Source of the DNA: an uncultured Bacteroidales bacterium
GTDB taxonomy: Bacteria > Bacteroidota > Bacteroidia > Bacteroidales > P3
NCBI GenBank assembly: GCA_900316965.1
Contig: ONEY01000009.1
Span: 92,403 to 156,402 of the forward strand
DNA length: 64,000 bases
Reading direction: 5' to 3'
Position numbers and translations under genes: made by a program. Below are positions 1 through 8,895 of the stretch, in pieces. How positions within the stretch are numbered: the first letter of the stretch is position 1; every line of letters begins with the position of its first letter. Below the pieces are notes generated by a model. The model was not told the origin of the DNA and searched no databases. It saw only the letters and a list, made by a program, of their open reading frames with translations.

Positions 1-30
1 GCGGATACATATAATATAGAGCCCTAAAAT

Positions 31-1260
31 ATGAAAAAAATAGACCTGAGACATTCCCTTACCGCCCAGATAGGCATAGCCCTTTTGCTTGCTGTTATTG
101 CCGGAGTGCTGCTTCGCAACCAGTCGGTTTTTGTGAACGAGTACATAAAGCCGATAGGTGTCATTTTTCTCAACCTGCTTAAATTTATTGTGGTGCCTCT
201 GGTGCTGTTCTCCATTATGGCGGGTATATTGTCAATGAACGATATCAAGAAAGTGGGTCGGTTGGGGCTTCGAGCGTTGCTGTATTTCATGGTGACAACA
301 TTGTTTGCTGTCACTTTAGGTTTGGTTGTGCCGACATTGTTGAAGGGTCTTATTCCGCCGATACAGATCAATCTTGATGTCGCCGATGTTATTGATGTGC
401 CTCGCAGGACATTAATGGATCAGATAGTGGAGATGTTTCCCCGCAATATCATAGAGCCAATGGGAACCATGGCGATGATGCAAGTTATAGTCATCGCCCT
501 CTTGTTCGGAATAGCCATGGTGCATGTTGGCGAGAGGGGAGAGATGGCGCGACGAGTGACATTGAGTTTCAATGACGTTGTGGGCAAAATATTGGAGTAT
601 ATTATGGCGTTGGCTCCTATAGGAGTTTTTTGTATGCTAACCCCTGTCGTTGTCGACAACGGGCCATCGGTGCTAGGGTCGTATGCGGTGCTGTTGGGTT
701 TGGCATATCTTTGTTTTGCAATACATGCTGGCGTTGTCTATTCCACCGCTGTGGGAGTTTTGGGCAGGTATTCCCCATTGAAGTTTTTCAAGAACATGCA
801 ATCCGCCATGTTGTTTGCGTTCTCGAGTGATTCATCTGTCGCGACGTTGCCATATACTATGCGCTGTACAGAGAATATGGGAGTGGGCAAAGATGTTAGT
901 CGATTCGTTCTGTCGTTGGGAGCCACTATCAACATGGATGGTGTCGCCATCTATCTGGGTGTGGCATCGGTGTTTATGGCCACCTGTTGCGGTGTTGACC
1001 TTACTGTAAGCCAATATTTTGCCATAGCCTTTGCTTCGACGGTGGCGTCGATAGGAACGCCGGGCATACCTGGAGGCAGTTTAGCGTTGATGGCAATGGT
1101 GTTTGCCTCGGCCGGCATACCTGTGGAGTGTGTAGCCGTGGCGGCAGGAATCGACCGCCTTATAGACATGGGCAGGACAGTTATGTCGGTTACTGGAGAC
1201 GCGTCGTGCGCCATTGTCATGCAACGAGCCACCGCAGGGAAAATGGAGACAAATGAATGA
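31..1260 (+). CDS. Dicarboxylate/amino-acid:cation symporter (SDF family)
   Basis: Inner-membrane secondary transporter of the glutamate/dicarboxylate symporter fold, 409 residues, the usual length. The diagnostic re-entrant loop HP1 (FSSDSSVATLP, residues 264-274), the TM7 motif (NMDGV, 301-305), HP2 (GTPGIPGGS, 342-350) and TM8 (D375-D390, with D379, R382 and T383) are all visible. Two ligand-contacting positions differ from the aspartate transporter GltPh: the Thr of NMDGT is Val305 and the TM8 Asn (N401 in GltPh) is Ser386, while the side-chain-carboxylate-binding Arg is kept. The family call is firm; the substrate (Glu/Asp, C4-dicarboxylate or a smaller amino acid) is not decidable. The ATG lies only 30 bases from the window edge, so its promoter is outside. 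It is followed by an 86-bp gap with a promoter for the next gene. Confidence 0.93.
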   Translation: MKKIDLRHSLTAQIGIALLLAVIAGVLLRNQSVFVNEYIKPIGVIFLNLLKFIVVPLVLFSIMAGILSMNDIKKVGRLGLRALLYFMVTTLFAVTLGLVVPTLLKGLIPPIQINLDVADVIDVPRRTLMDQIVEMFPRNIIEPMGTMAMMQVIVIALLFGIAMVHVGERGEMARRVTLSFNDVVGKILEYIMALAPIGVFCMLTPVVVDNGPSVLGSYAVLLGLAYLCFAIHAGVVYSTAVGVLGRYSPLKFFKNMQSAMLFAFSSDSSVATLPYTMRCTENMGVGKDVSRFVLSLGATINMDGVAIYLGVASVFMATCCGVDLTVSQYFAIAFASTVASIGTPGIPGGSLALMAMVFASAGIPVECVAVAAGIDRLIDMGRTVMSVTGDASCAIVMQRATAGKMETNE

Positions 1261-1298
1261 TAGAATAACTCTCAATGCTTCATTTTAGGAATCATGTG

Positions 1299-1306
1299 TA
1301 TTTTTG
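1299..1306 (+). promoter_or_regulatory. Bacteroidota -7 promoter box (TATTTTTG)
   Basis: An exact match to the Bacteroidota sigma-ABfr -7 consensus TAnnTTTG lies 40 bases before the HAD hydrolase start, in the gap after the symporter. The -33 element (TTTG-like) is weak. Predicted transcription start about 7 bases downstream. Confidence 0.6.
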
Positions 1307-1346
1307 CATTATTAAAGTTTATCCGTGAAATAAAATAACATACTAT

Positions 1347-2207
1347 ATGACAGCAAGGAAAAATATTGATGTGGCTTTGGTATACGATTTCGACGGTACT
1401 TTGTCGCCGGGAAATATGCAGGAGTTTGGCTTTGTACAAGCTATAGGCAAGGATCCTGAGGCGTTTTGGGCAAAGACCAACGAGTTGGCGAGGAAGAATG
1501 ACGCTGACGAGATATTGTGCTATATGTTTTTGATGCTTGAGGAGGCCCGTGCAAACAACATCTCGTTGCGAAGAGAATCGTTTGGGAAGTTCGGTTCAAA
1601 AATAAAGCTCTTCAAAGGCGTGGAGGCGTGGTTTGATATGATAAATGAGTATGGCAAGACTCTGGGGCTTAATATTAAACACTACATCAACTCGTCGGGT
1701 TTGAGAGAGATGATCGAGGGTACCTCAATAGCAAAACACTTTGAGAATATATATGCCTGCTCATTCTTGTACAATGTCGACGATGTCGCCTATTGGCCAG
1801 GTGTGGCGGTGAACTATACTACCAAGACCCAATTCCTGTTCAAAATCAACAAAGGAATCAAGGAAGTTAGCGACAACACAAAGATAAACAAATACCTTGC
1901 CAAAGAGGATCGTCCGATGCCATTTGAGAGGATGATATATTTTGGTGATGGAGACACCGATATACCTAGTATGAAGGTTGTTAAAGAACATGGCGGTCAC
2001 GCAGTGGCTGTGTTTGGCAATCGTCAGAAGAAGGCAACAGCCATGAGATTAATCAAAGAAGGCCGTGTCAATTTCGCGTGTCCGGCTGACTATTCGGAAG
2101 GCAAGGATATGCATGGCGTGGTAAAAACGATACTTCAGAAAATAAGGGCAGATTACGACTTTCAGCAGCTTTTGGATAATCACAAAGAGAAAGCAGGGCG
2201 GGAGTAG
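1347..2207 (+). CDS. HAD-superfamily hydrolase (phosphoserine-phosphatase-like)
   Basis: Cytoplasmic phosphotransfer enzyme, 286 residues. Motif I (YDFDGT, with nucleophile D14 and acid/base D16) is at the N-terminus, and motif IV (GDGDTDIPSM) sits near residue 200, binding Mg2+. A cap region of about 150 residues lies between the two, as in type I-capped HAD phosphatases. There is no signal peptide or membrane segment. It is transcribed alone from the TATTTTTG promoter at 1299, and a 199-bp gap with another promoter separates it from pfkA. The superfamily is certain; the substrate is unknown and cannot be read from the neighbours. Confidence 0.85.
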   Translation: MTARKNIDVALVYDFDGTLSPGNMQEFGFVQAIGKDPEAFWAKTNELARKNDADEILCYMFLMLEEARANNISLRRESFGKFGSKIKLFKGVEAWFDMINEYGKTLGLNIKHYINSSGLREMIEGTSIAKHFENIYACSFLYNVDDVAYWPGVAVNYTTKTQFLFKINKGIKEVSDNTKINKYLAKEDRPMPFERMIYFGDGDTDIPSMKVVKEHGGHAVAVFGNRQKKATAMRLIKEGRVNFACPADYSEGKDMHGVVKTILQKIRADYDFQQLLDNHKEKAGRE

Positions 2208-2311
2208 CTTAGAGACTTTGCTAAACATTTGGATGCTTGTTTGTTGCCGAATGATTGTCGAGAATGTCGATTTTTAAGATTTTTTTTTCTGAATTATCGA
2301 AAGAAAAAAAG

Positions 2312-2319
2312 TATTTTTG
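2312..2319 (+). promoter_or_regulatory. Bacteroidota -7 promoter box (TATTTTTG)
   Basis: Exact TAnnTTTG match in the AT-rich 199-bp gap before pfkA, 88 bases before its start codon, implying a leader of about 80 nucleotides. The rest of the gap shows only AT-rich sequence. Confidence 0.6.
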
Positions 2320-2406
2320 TACTCTGCTAATTTTGCTCGTTTGTGTGGGCAAGATTTTGAATTTCTTTGTTATAAATAAAAATATATTGTATAATAGTTT
2401 TGTGAT

Positions 2407-3534
2407 ATGGCTGTAAAAAGAGTTATGGTACTGACAGGCGGAGGCGATTGTCCGGGATTGAATGCCGTGATACGTGGCATTGTCAAGCGCGCCTCGCAGG
2501 AGAAAGATTGGGAAGTAGTGGGTTGCATTGAGTCGTTCAACGGAGTATTGCGTGAACCTACTGAGATTGAAATTTTGGACGAGAATCGTGTCGCTGGGCT
2601 TCAGATCCAGGGCGGAACGATTCTGGGAACGACAAACAAGGGCGGCCCCTTTGCGTGGCCGGTGAAAAACGCCGACGGCACATGGTCGACTGCCGACCGT
2701 AGCGATGAAATGCTTCGCAAATTGCAGTACCTGGGCATCGACGCAGTTATCAATATCGGCGGCGATGGTTCGCAGCGCATATCACTTGGGTTGTATAACA
2801 AAGGACTCAACATTGTTGGTGTGCCGAAAACTATCGACAATGACTTGTCGATGACAGATTACACTTTCGGTTTCCAAACAGCCGTACAGATTTGCACCGA
2901 CGCCATAGACAAGTTGGTGACAACGGCGGCAAGTCACAACCGAGTTTTCATAATGGAAGTTATGGGGCGCGACGCAGGATGGATAGCTCTGCATTCCGCC
3001 ATTGCCGGAGGCGCAGACGTGTGTCTGATTCCCGAGATACCCTACGACATTGAGAAAGTCAGGACCAAGATAGAGGAATGTTATAGTCACCCCATGGGTT
3101 CTCCCATATATCAGCGTCGTCGTGGCAACTGTATTATCGTCATTGCCGAGGGAGCCAAGCCCAAGGGTGGCGGAGTGACAGGCACTGTCACCGGAGAGGT
3201 CGGCTACCAGCACATCAAGCTTGGCGGCATTGCCGAGAAGCTGGCGGAAGATCTCAAAGCCATGGGCGTAGAGCACGACATACGCTGCACCATATTGGGA
3301 CACCTGCAACGCGGAGGCACACCAATAGCCTTTGACCGTGTTCTTGCCACCGAATTTGGTGTACGCGCTATGGAGTTTGTCCTCGAAGGACGCTTTGGAC
3401 AGATGGTGGCATACCATCATCCCGACATCGTTGGCGTGTCGCTAGAGGAAGCAGTACGCACACCACACTTTATTGACCCCAACGAGCGTCTGGTACATAC
3501 CGCAAAAGGTGTTGGAATAGAGCTGGGAGAATAG
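2407..3534 (+). CDS. pfkA: 6-phosphofructokinase, probably ATP-dependent
   Basis: Phosphorylates fructose 6-phosphate to the 1,6-bisphosphate in glycolysis. The N-terminal GGGDCPGLNAV (residues 10-20), the nucleotide loop GGDGS (near 119) and the catalytic PKTIDND (near 140-146) are present, followed by the effector/substrate half with the MGRDAGWIA and GHLQRGG motifs. At 375 residues it is longer than the 320-residue E. coli PfkA. The Gly in GGDGS is the ATP-type residue (PPi enzymes have Asp), whereas the Lys of PKTIDND is shared with PPi-dependent and 'mixed' ATP enzymes (E. coli has Gly there). By family knowledge this Gly/Lys pair goes with ATP use, but the donor should be treated as inferred. 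Monocistronic. Confidence 0.95.
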   Translation: MAVKRVMVLTGGGDCPGLNAVIRGIVKRASQEKDWEVVGCIESFNGVLREPTEIEILDENRVAGLQIQGGTILGTTNKGGPFAWPVKNADGTWSTADRSDEMLRKLQYLGIDAVINIGGDGSQRISLGLYNKGLNIVGVPKTIDNDLSMTDYTFGFQTAVQICTDAIDKLVTTAASHNRVFIMEVMGRDAGWIALHSAIAGGADVCLIPEIPYDIEKVRTKIEECYSHPMGSPIYQRRRGNCIIVIAEGAKPKGGGVTGTVTGEVGYQHIKLGGIAEKLAEDLKAMGVEHDIRCTILGHLQRGGTPIAFDRVLATEFGVRAMEFVLEGRFGQMVAYHHPDIVGVSLEEAVRTPHFIDPNERLVHTAKGVGIELGE

Positions 3535-3636
3535 CGATCTCAAAAGATTACGAGAGATTTTTAGTGAGGATAGAATTGTGGGAAAAATAATTCAATTGAA
3601 TAACATTTGCTGAAAGATAAAGAAAAACATAGTACA

Positions 3637-5163
3637 ATGGATACAAAAAAAATAAAAAACGCTTTAGTTTCTGTATTTTACAAAGATGGTCTTGAGGACA
3701 TTGTTCGCGCTCTTGACCGTAATGGTGTCACCATCTATTCGACCGGCGGCACATACAAGTTTATAAAAGATCTCGGCATAGAGGCAGTCACAGTGGAGTC
3801 GCTCACAGGTTATCCCAGCATCCTGGGCGGTCGTGTCAAAACACTGCACCCCAAAGTTTTTGGTGGCATATTGAGTCGTCGCGACATGTTCAGCGATGGT
3901 GAGCAACTCAGCGAATATCAGATTCCAGAAATAGATCTTGTTATAGTAGACCTCTATCCCTTTGAGCAGACAGTGGCCAGCGGTGCCGCCGAGCAGGATA
4001 TTATCGAGAAAATAGATATCGGAGGCATATCACTGATACGCGCTGCCGCCAAGAACTACAAGGATGTAGTCATTGTTCCCTCGGTAGATCACTATGCCGA
4101 ATTTCTGAAGATTTATAACGAGCAAGACGGTTGCACCACTCTTGCCGACCGTCATCGTTTTGCCGCCTATGCTTTCGCTGTGAGCAGCCATTACGACACC
4201 GCAATCTTCAACCACTTCAACGAAGAAGAGCAGTTGCCGGCATTTAAACGCAGCTTTAACCAATGCAGTGTTCTTCGTTATGGCGAGAATCCCCACCAGA
4301 AGGGTTATTTCTATGGCGACCTCGACGCATGCTTCGACAAACTAAACGGCAAAGAGATATCCTACAACAATTTGGGCGATATCGACGCTGCATGCAACCT
4401 GATAGACGATTTCAAGCAGACAGCTTTTGCCATCCTAAAGCACAACAACGCATGTGGTATGGCATGCCGCGAGACGTTGCTCGACGCTTGGAAGGACGCC
4501 CTAGCCGGCGACCCCGTAAGCGCCTTTGGAGGTATACTGGTCACCAACCGCAAGATTACCAAAGATGTCGCCGAGGAGATGCACAAGATCTTCTTTGAGG
4601 TATGCATAGCTCCCGACTATGATGACGACGCCCTCGAGGTGCTTCGTGGCAAGAAAAACCGCATCATTTTGCGTCGCAAAGACTTCCGTATGCAGGATGT
4701 TGTGTACCGCAATGTTCTCAATGGCGTGCTGGTACAGGACAAAGACAATGTGGTGCCAGAGGCTTCCGAGCTTACCGAGAGCGTGACCTCAACCAAGGTG
4801 ACACCAGAGATGGCATCAGATATGGCCTTTGCCACAATCCTTGTCAAGCACACCAAGAGCAACGCCATAGTTTTGGCCAAAAACGGACAACTGTTGGCAA
4901 GCGGCACAGGTCAGACCTCCCGAGTCGACGCCTTGCGTCAAGCTATTGCCAAAGCCCGCTCGTTTGGTTTTGACCTCAATGGAGCAGTTATGGCCAGCGA
5001 CGCTTTCTTCCCCTTTGCCGACTGTGTTGAGATTGCCCACGAGGCAGGGATAACAGGCGTTGTACATCCTGGTGGTTCGATACATGACCAAGACAGCATT
5101 GACTACTGTGAGAAGAACGCGATGGCCATGGTCATTACCGGAAAGCGTCACTTTAAACACTAA
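3637..5163 (+). CDS. purH: Bifunctional AICAR transformylase/IMP cyclohydrolase
   Basis: Carries out the last two steps of de novo IMP synthesis: formylation of AICAR with 10-formyl-THF and ring closure. The N-terminal MGS-like cyclohydrolase domain (about 1-150) shows STGGT and GGRVKTLHP. The transformylase domain shows the catalytic KHNNACG (K268 onward; the family form is KHxNPCG) and ends with HPGGSIHDQDS and the terminal TGKRHFKH. I chose ATG 3637 (508 residues, close to E. coli's 529) rather than the in-frame TTG at 3607, because homologues begin at this MDTKKIKNALVS-type start. It lies 177 bp before mreB, the standard Bacteroidales neighbour. Confidence 0.97.
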   Translation: MDTKKIKNALVSVFYKDGLEDIVRALDRNGVTIYSTGGTYKFIKDLGIEAVTVESLTGYPSILGGRVKTLHPKVFGGILSRRDMFSDGEQLSEYQIPEIDLVIVDLYPFEQTVASGAAEQDIIEKIDIGGISLIRAAAKNYKDVVIVPSVDHYAEFLKIYNEQDGCTTLADRHRFAAYAFAVSSHYDTAIFNHFNEEEQLPAFKRSFNQCSVLRYGENPHQKGYFYGDLDACFDKLNGKEISYNNLGDIDAACNLIDDFKQTAFAILKHNNACGMACRETLLDAWKDALAGDPVSAFGGILVTNRKITKDVAEEMHKIFFEVCIAPDYDDDALEVLRGKKNRIILRRKDFRMQDVVYRNVLNGVLVQDKDNVVPEASELTESVTSTKVTPEMASDMAFATILVKHTKSNAIVLAKNGQLLASGTGQTSRVDALRQAIAKARSFGFDLNGAVMASDAFFPFADCVEIAHEAGITGVVHPGGSIHDQDSIDYCEKNAMAMVITGKRHFKH

Positions 5164-5340
5164 TGACAATATCGCGCATTGCGGGATTGTCGGCCTTGGC
5201 AAAATGTTGAATGAGAGTAGGGAAGGTTATGGTAGAGTTTAATAATTTAAATATTTTTAACGAGGAATGAAACAAAAGGCTGGCAGATTCCGTAATATGC
5301 ACAAAATAATAATAAGAATTCAAAGCGCAAGATAATAGAC

Positions 5341-6363
5341 ATGGGACTTTTCTCCTTTTTCAACAGAGAACTGGCAATGGACCTTGGAACGGCCAACTCC
5401 ATTGTCATCTTTAACGACCAGGTGGTTACCGACGAGCCCTCGATAGTGGCATTGGACAAGTCCACCAATAAGATTGTCGCTGTGGGCAAGCGCGCACAGC
5501 AGATGGATGGTAGAAACAATAAGAACATAGAGACTATCCGACCTTTGAGAGGTGGTGTTATCTCCGATTTTGAGATGGCGCAGCACCTCATACGAGAGCT
5601 TATCAAGATGACCAACATATCGCGTTCTTTTATGCCACCGGCATTAAGAATGGTTATATGCATACCTTCGGGTATTACCGACGTGGAGGAGCGTGCAGTG
5701 CGCGAAAGTGCCGAGCAGGCAGGCGCCAAAGAGATACGCCTAATCCACGAACCTATGGCAGCAGCCATCGGTATCGGTATCGATGTGCTTGAGCCCTATG
5801 GCAACATGATTGTCGACATCGGAGGTGGTACCGCCGAGATCGCAGTCATCTCGCTGGGAGGTATTGTGTGCAACAAATCCATCAAAGTCGCCGGCGATGA
5901 GTTCAACGACAATGTTGTGGAATATATGCGTAAGCAGCACAACATCGTCATTGGTGTTCGCACAGCAGAGAAGGTAAAGATCTCTGTTGGTTCGGCAGTT
6001 TCCGACTTGGAGAATCCGCCAGACGACTATGAGACCCTAGGTCGCGACCTGCTGACAGGATTACCCAAAAATATACTTGTCAACTACAAGGAGATAGCCC
6101 ATGCTTTAGATCGTTCTATTGCAAAAATAGAGCAGGCTATTTTGGATACCCTTGCCGACACACCGCCAGAGTTGGCAGCCGATATCTACAAGAGTGGCAT
6201 ATATCTTGCCGGAGGTGGCTCGTTGTTGCGCGGTCTTGATCAGCGTATTGCCTCCAAGACCAAGCTCAAGGTTCACATTGCCGAGGATCCCTTGCGTGCT
6301 GTGGCACGAGGCACAGGTATCGCACTCAAGAACTTCAACAAGTTCTCGTTCCTTATCAGGTAA
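5341..6363 (+). CDS. mreB: Rod shape-determining protein MreB
   Basis: Actin-like ATPase that polymerises under the inner membrane and guides lateral wall synthesis. The phosphate-1 motif DLGTANS (14-20), the phosphate-2 region DIGGGTAE (near 160) and the adenosine motif LAGGGSLL (near 290) are intact; the length of 340 is normal. The N-terminal MGLFSFF is a plausible amphipathic membrane anchor. In Bacteroidales mreB is usually followed directly by mreC, mreD, the PBP2 gene and rodA; here it is followed by a perfect 16-bp terminator and an opposing gene, so the morphogenes must be elsewhere or absent. Confidence 0.97.
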   Translation: MGLFSFFNRELAMDLGTANSIVIFNDQVVTDEPSIVALDKSTNKIVAVGKRAQQMDGRNNKNIETIRPLRGGVISDFEMAQHLIRELIKMTNISRSFMPPALRMVICIPSGITDVEERAVRESAEQAGAKEIRLIHEPMAAAIGIGIDVLEPYGNMIVDIGGGTAEIAVISLGGIVCNKSIKVAGDEFNDNVVEYMRKQHNIVIGVRTAEKVKISVGSAVSDLENPPDDYETLGRDLLTGLPKNILVNYKEIAHALDRSIAKIEQAILDTLADTPPELAADIYKSGIYLAGGGSLLRGLDQRIASKTKLKVHIAEDPLRAVARGTGIALKNFNKFSFLIR

Positions 6364-6383
6364 TAATGATTATTTCCGATATA

Positions 6384-6428
6384 AGAAGGGCGTCGCAGCG
6401 TATGCTGCGACGCCCTTCTGTTTCCTCT
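6384..6428 (+). terminator. Intrinsic terminator after mreB
   Basis: Perfect 16-bp inverted repeat (6384-6399 with 6404-6419), 4-base GTAT loop, followed by a pyrimidine-rich tail (GTTTCCTCTT). It starts 21 bases after the mreB stop. The tail is not a clean U-run, so efficiency is uncertain, but the stem is the strongest simple hairpin in the first 14 kb. Confidence 0.75.
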
Positions 6429-6511
6429 TGGGTTAAGCTAGCTTGAGAGGCAGGCGCAAAGGTGTTTTTTGTTTAATAGACAATTAGAGGGCCGAAGCAA
6501 TCATAGAGTCA

Positions 6512-7477
6512 TTATTCGCAGAACCAGTCCTCTTTGACAATGCTGTTAATAATAAGGTAGTAATCGGAATCGCCGTATATGTCTGTTTTGTAAGTTCCTT
6601 TTATTTCTACCATAATTTGAGGATGTATTTTAGAAGTTTCTGATTCTTTAAATAGTTGATTTATTCTTCTGCCTGCCGCCGAATTTTTTTGCACATATAG
6701 AAAAGATGAGTTGCCGCTAATTAAGTAGTAGTTGTTTCCAAATACGTTATCGTCATCAATATCGTTTATAGATATACGAAAGACGGTGGGCTTAGTCATC
6801 TTTTTTTCCGAATAATCAGACAAGGTTATTTCATTATAGCCTTTATTGGCTAACCAGTCACATTTGAAACCTTCATTGGTTTTAAAAATGTAGTAGTCTT
6901 TCAAAAAATTAATTTTATTCGAATTATATAACCCTCTGACATGAAATTTGTCTCCGACTTTGTAATTGCTTCCAGGAATAGTAAGATTTTCCCTTTTTAT
7001 TTCAAAGTGAACGCTTGATTTAGTGAATTCTTCGGGGATGTATTTCCCATATACTTCAGGTTTGTACACCATAGAAAGAAGCTCATCTCGGCTTTTGACA
7101 GAGGCATAATTTTGGATGAATTGCACAATGGAGTCCTCTTCGGTCACGGGGTTGGTTATGATGTAGTCGGGTTGCTTTGCGGCTTTCTCTTTCGCTTCGG
7201 CGAGTTCTTTTTGTAGCTGTTTGATTGTTGCCAATTGGCTATCAATAGTCTCCTTCTCTTTTTTCAAATCGTTCTCAAGTTGGAGATTTTTCTTTTTTAA
7301 TATATCGATGCCGTTAAGTAGATGAGAATTGTTTTTGCGCAGTTCCTCAGTAGTCTTCTCCAATTCCTGAATTTGGGCATCCTTCTGAACAATCATCGCG
7401 TTGAGTTCTTTTTTGCTCTGAGCGAATCCTGCAACTGCGAGAATGAGCATGGAAATAAAAATAACTGAATGTTTCAT
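6512..7477 (-). CDS. Secreted coiled-coil protein of unknown function
   Basis: Not recognised as a named family. The 321-residue product has a signal peptide (cleavage after about residue 19, GFAQ-S), then a long charged coiled coil at about 22-95 full of K/E/L heptads (ELEKTTEELRKN, LENDLKKEKE), a linker, and a mixed alpha/beta domain from about 110 to the end. This is the layout of a periplasmic or surface-tethered adaptor. It stands alone between convergent mreB and rimO, 116 bp past rimO's stop, so it is probably monocistronic. The assignment as a real gene rests on length, signal peptide and ordinary codon use. Confidence 0.75.
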   Translation of the reverse strand: MKHSVIFISMLILAVAGFAQSKKELNAMIVQKDAQIQELEKTTEELRKNNSHLLNGIDILKKKNLQLENDLKKEKETIDSQLATIKQLQKELAEAKEKAAKQPDYIITNPVTEEDSIVQFIQNYASVKSRDELLSMVYKPEVYGKYIPEEFTKSSVHFEIKRENLTIPGSNYKVGDKFHVRGLYNSNKINFLKDYYIFKTNEGFKCDWLANKGYNEITLSDYSEKKMTKPTVFRISINDIDDDNVFGNNYYLISGNSSFLYVQKNSAAGRRINQLFKESETSKIHPQIMVEIKGTYKTDIYGDSDYYLIINSIVKEDWFCE

Positions 7478-7593
7478 TGTGGATTAGTTTTTTAGTGGCT
7501 TAGGGATTATGTAGTTTAAAGAGTTTACGAGTTTTCAAGTGTTGGATGGCAAAGATGTCGCAGATTTTTTAGGGGAGGTCACATTGAGGAAAA

Positions 7594-8883
7594 TCATTCT
7601 AAGTATTTTGCCATGAGGTCGTGTTCCATAGCGTCGACTATTTGGACAGAGTAGAAGTTGCCGACACGCATTGGAGAGTCGGCGGGTACTAGCACCTCGT
7701 TGTCGACGTCGGGCGAGTCGAATTCGCTGCGGCAAATCCAGTAGTCGCCTTCGCATCTGTCGACGATAACCCTTAGATTTTTGCCAACAAAAGCCTCGTT
7801 GTTTTCGAGGGCAATTTGCTCTTGAATAGACATAAGTTCGTCGACGCGGCGTTGTTTTTCCTCATCGCTCACAGAGTCGGCAAGTGCGAAGGCTGCGGTG
7901 CCTTCCTCAGGCGAGTAGGCAAAAACGCCCATGCGGCTGAATCGAGCCTTGCTCACGAATTCTTTCAGTTCCTCAAATTCCTCTTCAGTTTCGCCGGGGT
8001 AGCCAACAATAAGCGTGGTTCGGATAGCGACATTAGGAATTAGCTTGCGGAAATCGTCGAGGAGTTTAATAGTAGCCTCACGGTCGACGCCACGTTGCAT
8101 AGAGTGGAGGATGCGGCTGTTGATATGTTGCAGAGGGATGTCGATATATTTGCAGATATTGTCGTGTTTGGCGATAGCTTCGATGGCGTCGGTGGGGAAA
8201 GACGCAGGGTAGGTGTAGTGGAGACGAATCCATTGGGCGCCGCTTTCTGTGGCAAGTCTGTTGAGCAGAGTTCCCAATTTACGTTCGCCATAAATGTCGA
8301 GGCCATAGTATGTTGTGTCTTGAGCGATAATAATCAACTCTTTCACGCCGTTGTCGACCATGTTTTTGGCTTCGGCGATGATGTCGTCGATAGGGCGAGA
8401 CACATGTTTGCCGCGAATCAGAGGTATGGCGCAATAGGAGCAGCTGCGGTTGCATCCCTCGCTGATTTTAAGATAAGCAAAGTGCTTAGGAGTGCTTTGC
8501 AGACGTTCCGATTCCAGAGTGTCGTGATATTCAGCTTCGAGCGAGCGAACCAATTCGCCCCATTGGTGGACGCCGTAGAAAGCGTCAATTTCGGGGAGTT
8601 CGGCTTTCAGCTCGTCGCGATAACGTTCAATCAAGCAACCTATGGCTATGAGTTTGCGTTCCTTGCGGCTGCGTTGTTTGATTGCGATTTGTTCCAAGAG
8701 AGTGTTCACCGATTCCTCTTTGGCGTCGCCAATGAAGCCGCATGTGTTGACAATGACAATGTCGCAATCGTTGCGGCTGCGGTCGAAAAAGAGTTGAAAG
8801 CCAGCTTTCTTTAAATGCCCCGCCACATGCTCAGAGTCGGCGATGTTTTTGGAGCAACCCAGAGTGATGATATTAATTTTCAA
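7594..8883 (-). CDS. rimO: Ribosomal protein S12 methylthiotransferase RimO
   Basis: Radical-SAM enzyme that adds a methylthio group to the conserved aspartate of ribosomal protein S12. The UPF0004 domain supplies Cys10, Cys48 and Cys83 for the auxiliary 4Fe-4S cluster; the radical-SAM cluster is CNRSCSYC (Cys144, Cys148, Cys151); a TRAM-like domain closes the 429-residue chain. The opening MKINIITLGCSKNIADSE and SEGCNRSCSYCAIPLIRGKH distinguish RimO from MiaB. It begins 12 bp after the ftsY stop and is surely co-transcribed with it. Confidence 0.95.
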   Translation of the reverse strand: MKINIITLGCSKNIADSEHVAGHLKKAGFQLFFDRSRNDCDIVIVNTCGFIGDAKEESVNTLLEQIAIKQRSRKERKLIAIGCLIERYRDELKAELPEIDAFYGVHQWGELVRSLEAEYHDTLESERLQSTPKHFAYLKISEGCNRSCSYCAIPLIRGKHVSRPIDDIIAEAKNMVDNGVKELIIIAQDTTYYGLDIYGERKLGTLLNRLATESGAQWIRLHYTYPASFPTDAIEAIAKHDNICKYIDIPLQHINSRILHSMQRGVDREATIKLLDDFRKLIPNVAIRTTLIVGYPGETEEEFEELKEFVSKARFSRMGVFAYSPEEGTAAFALADSVSDEEKQRRVDELMSIQEQIALENNEAFVGKNLRVIVDRCEGDYWICRSEFDSPDVDNEVLVPADSPMRVGNFYSVQIVDAMEHDLMAKYLE

Positions 8884-8895
8884 AGTCTATCAGAG

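Noticed and set aside
3607..3636. TTG start for purH 10 codons upstream
   Set aside because: Homologue N-termini fit ATG 3637, and the extra residues are lysine-rich leader sequence.
6384..6419. Perfect inverted repeat as a transposon end or MITE
   Set aside because: Its position right after mreB, short loop and single copy fit a transcription terminator.
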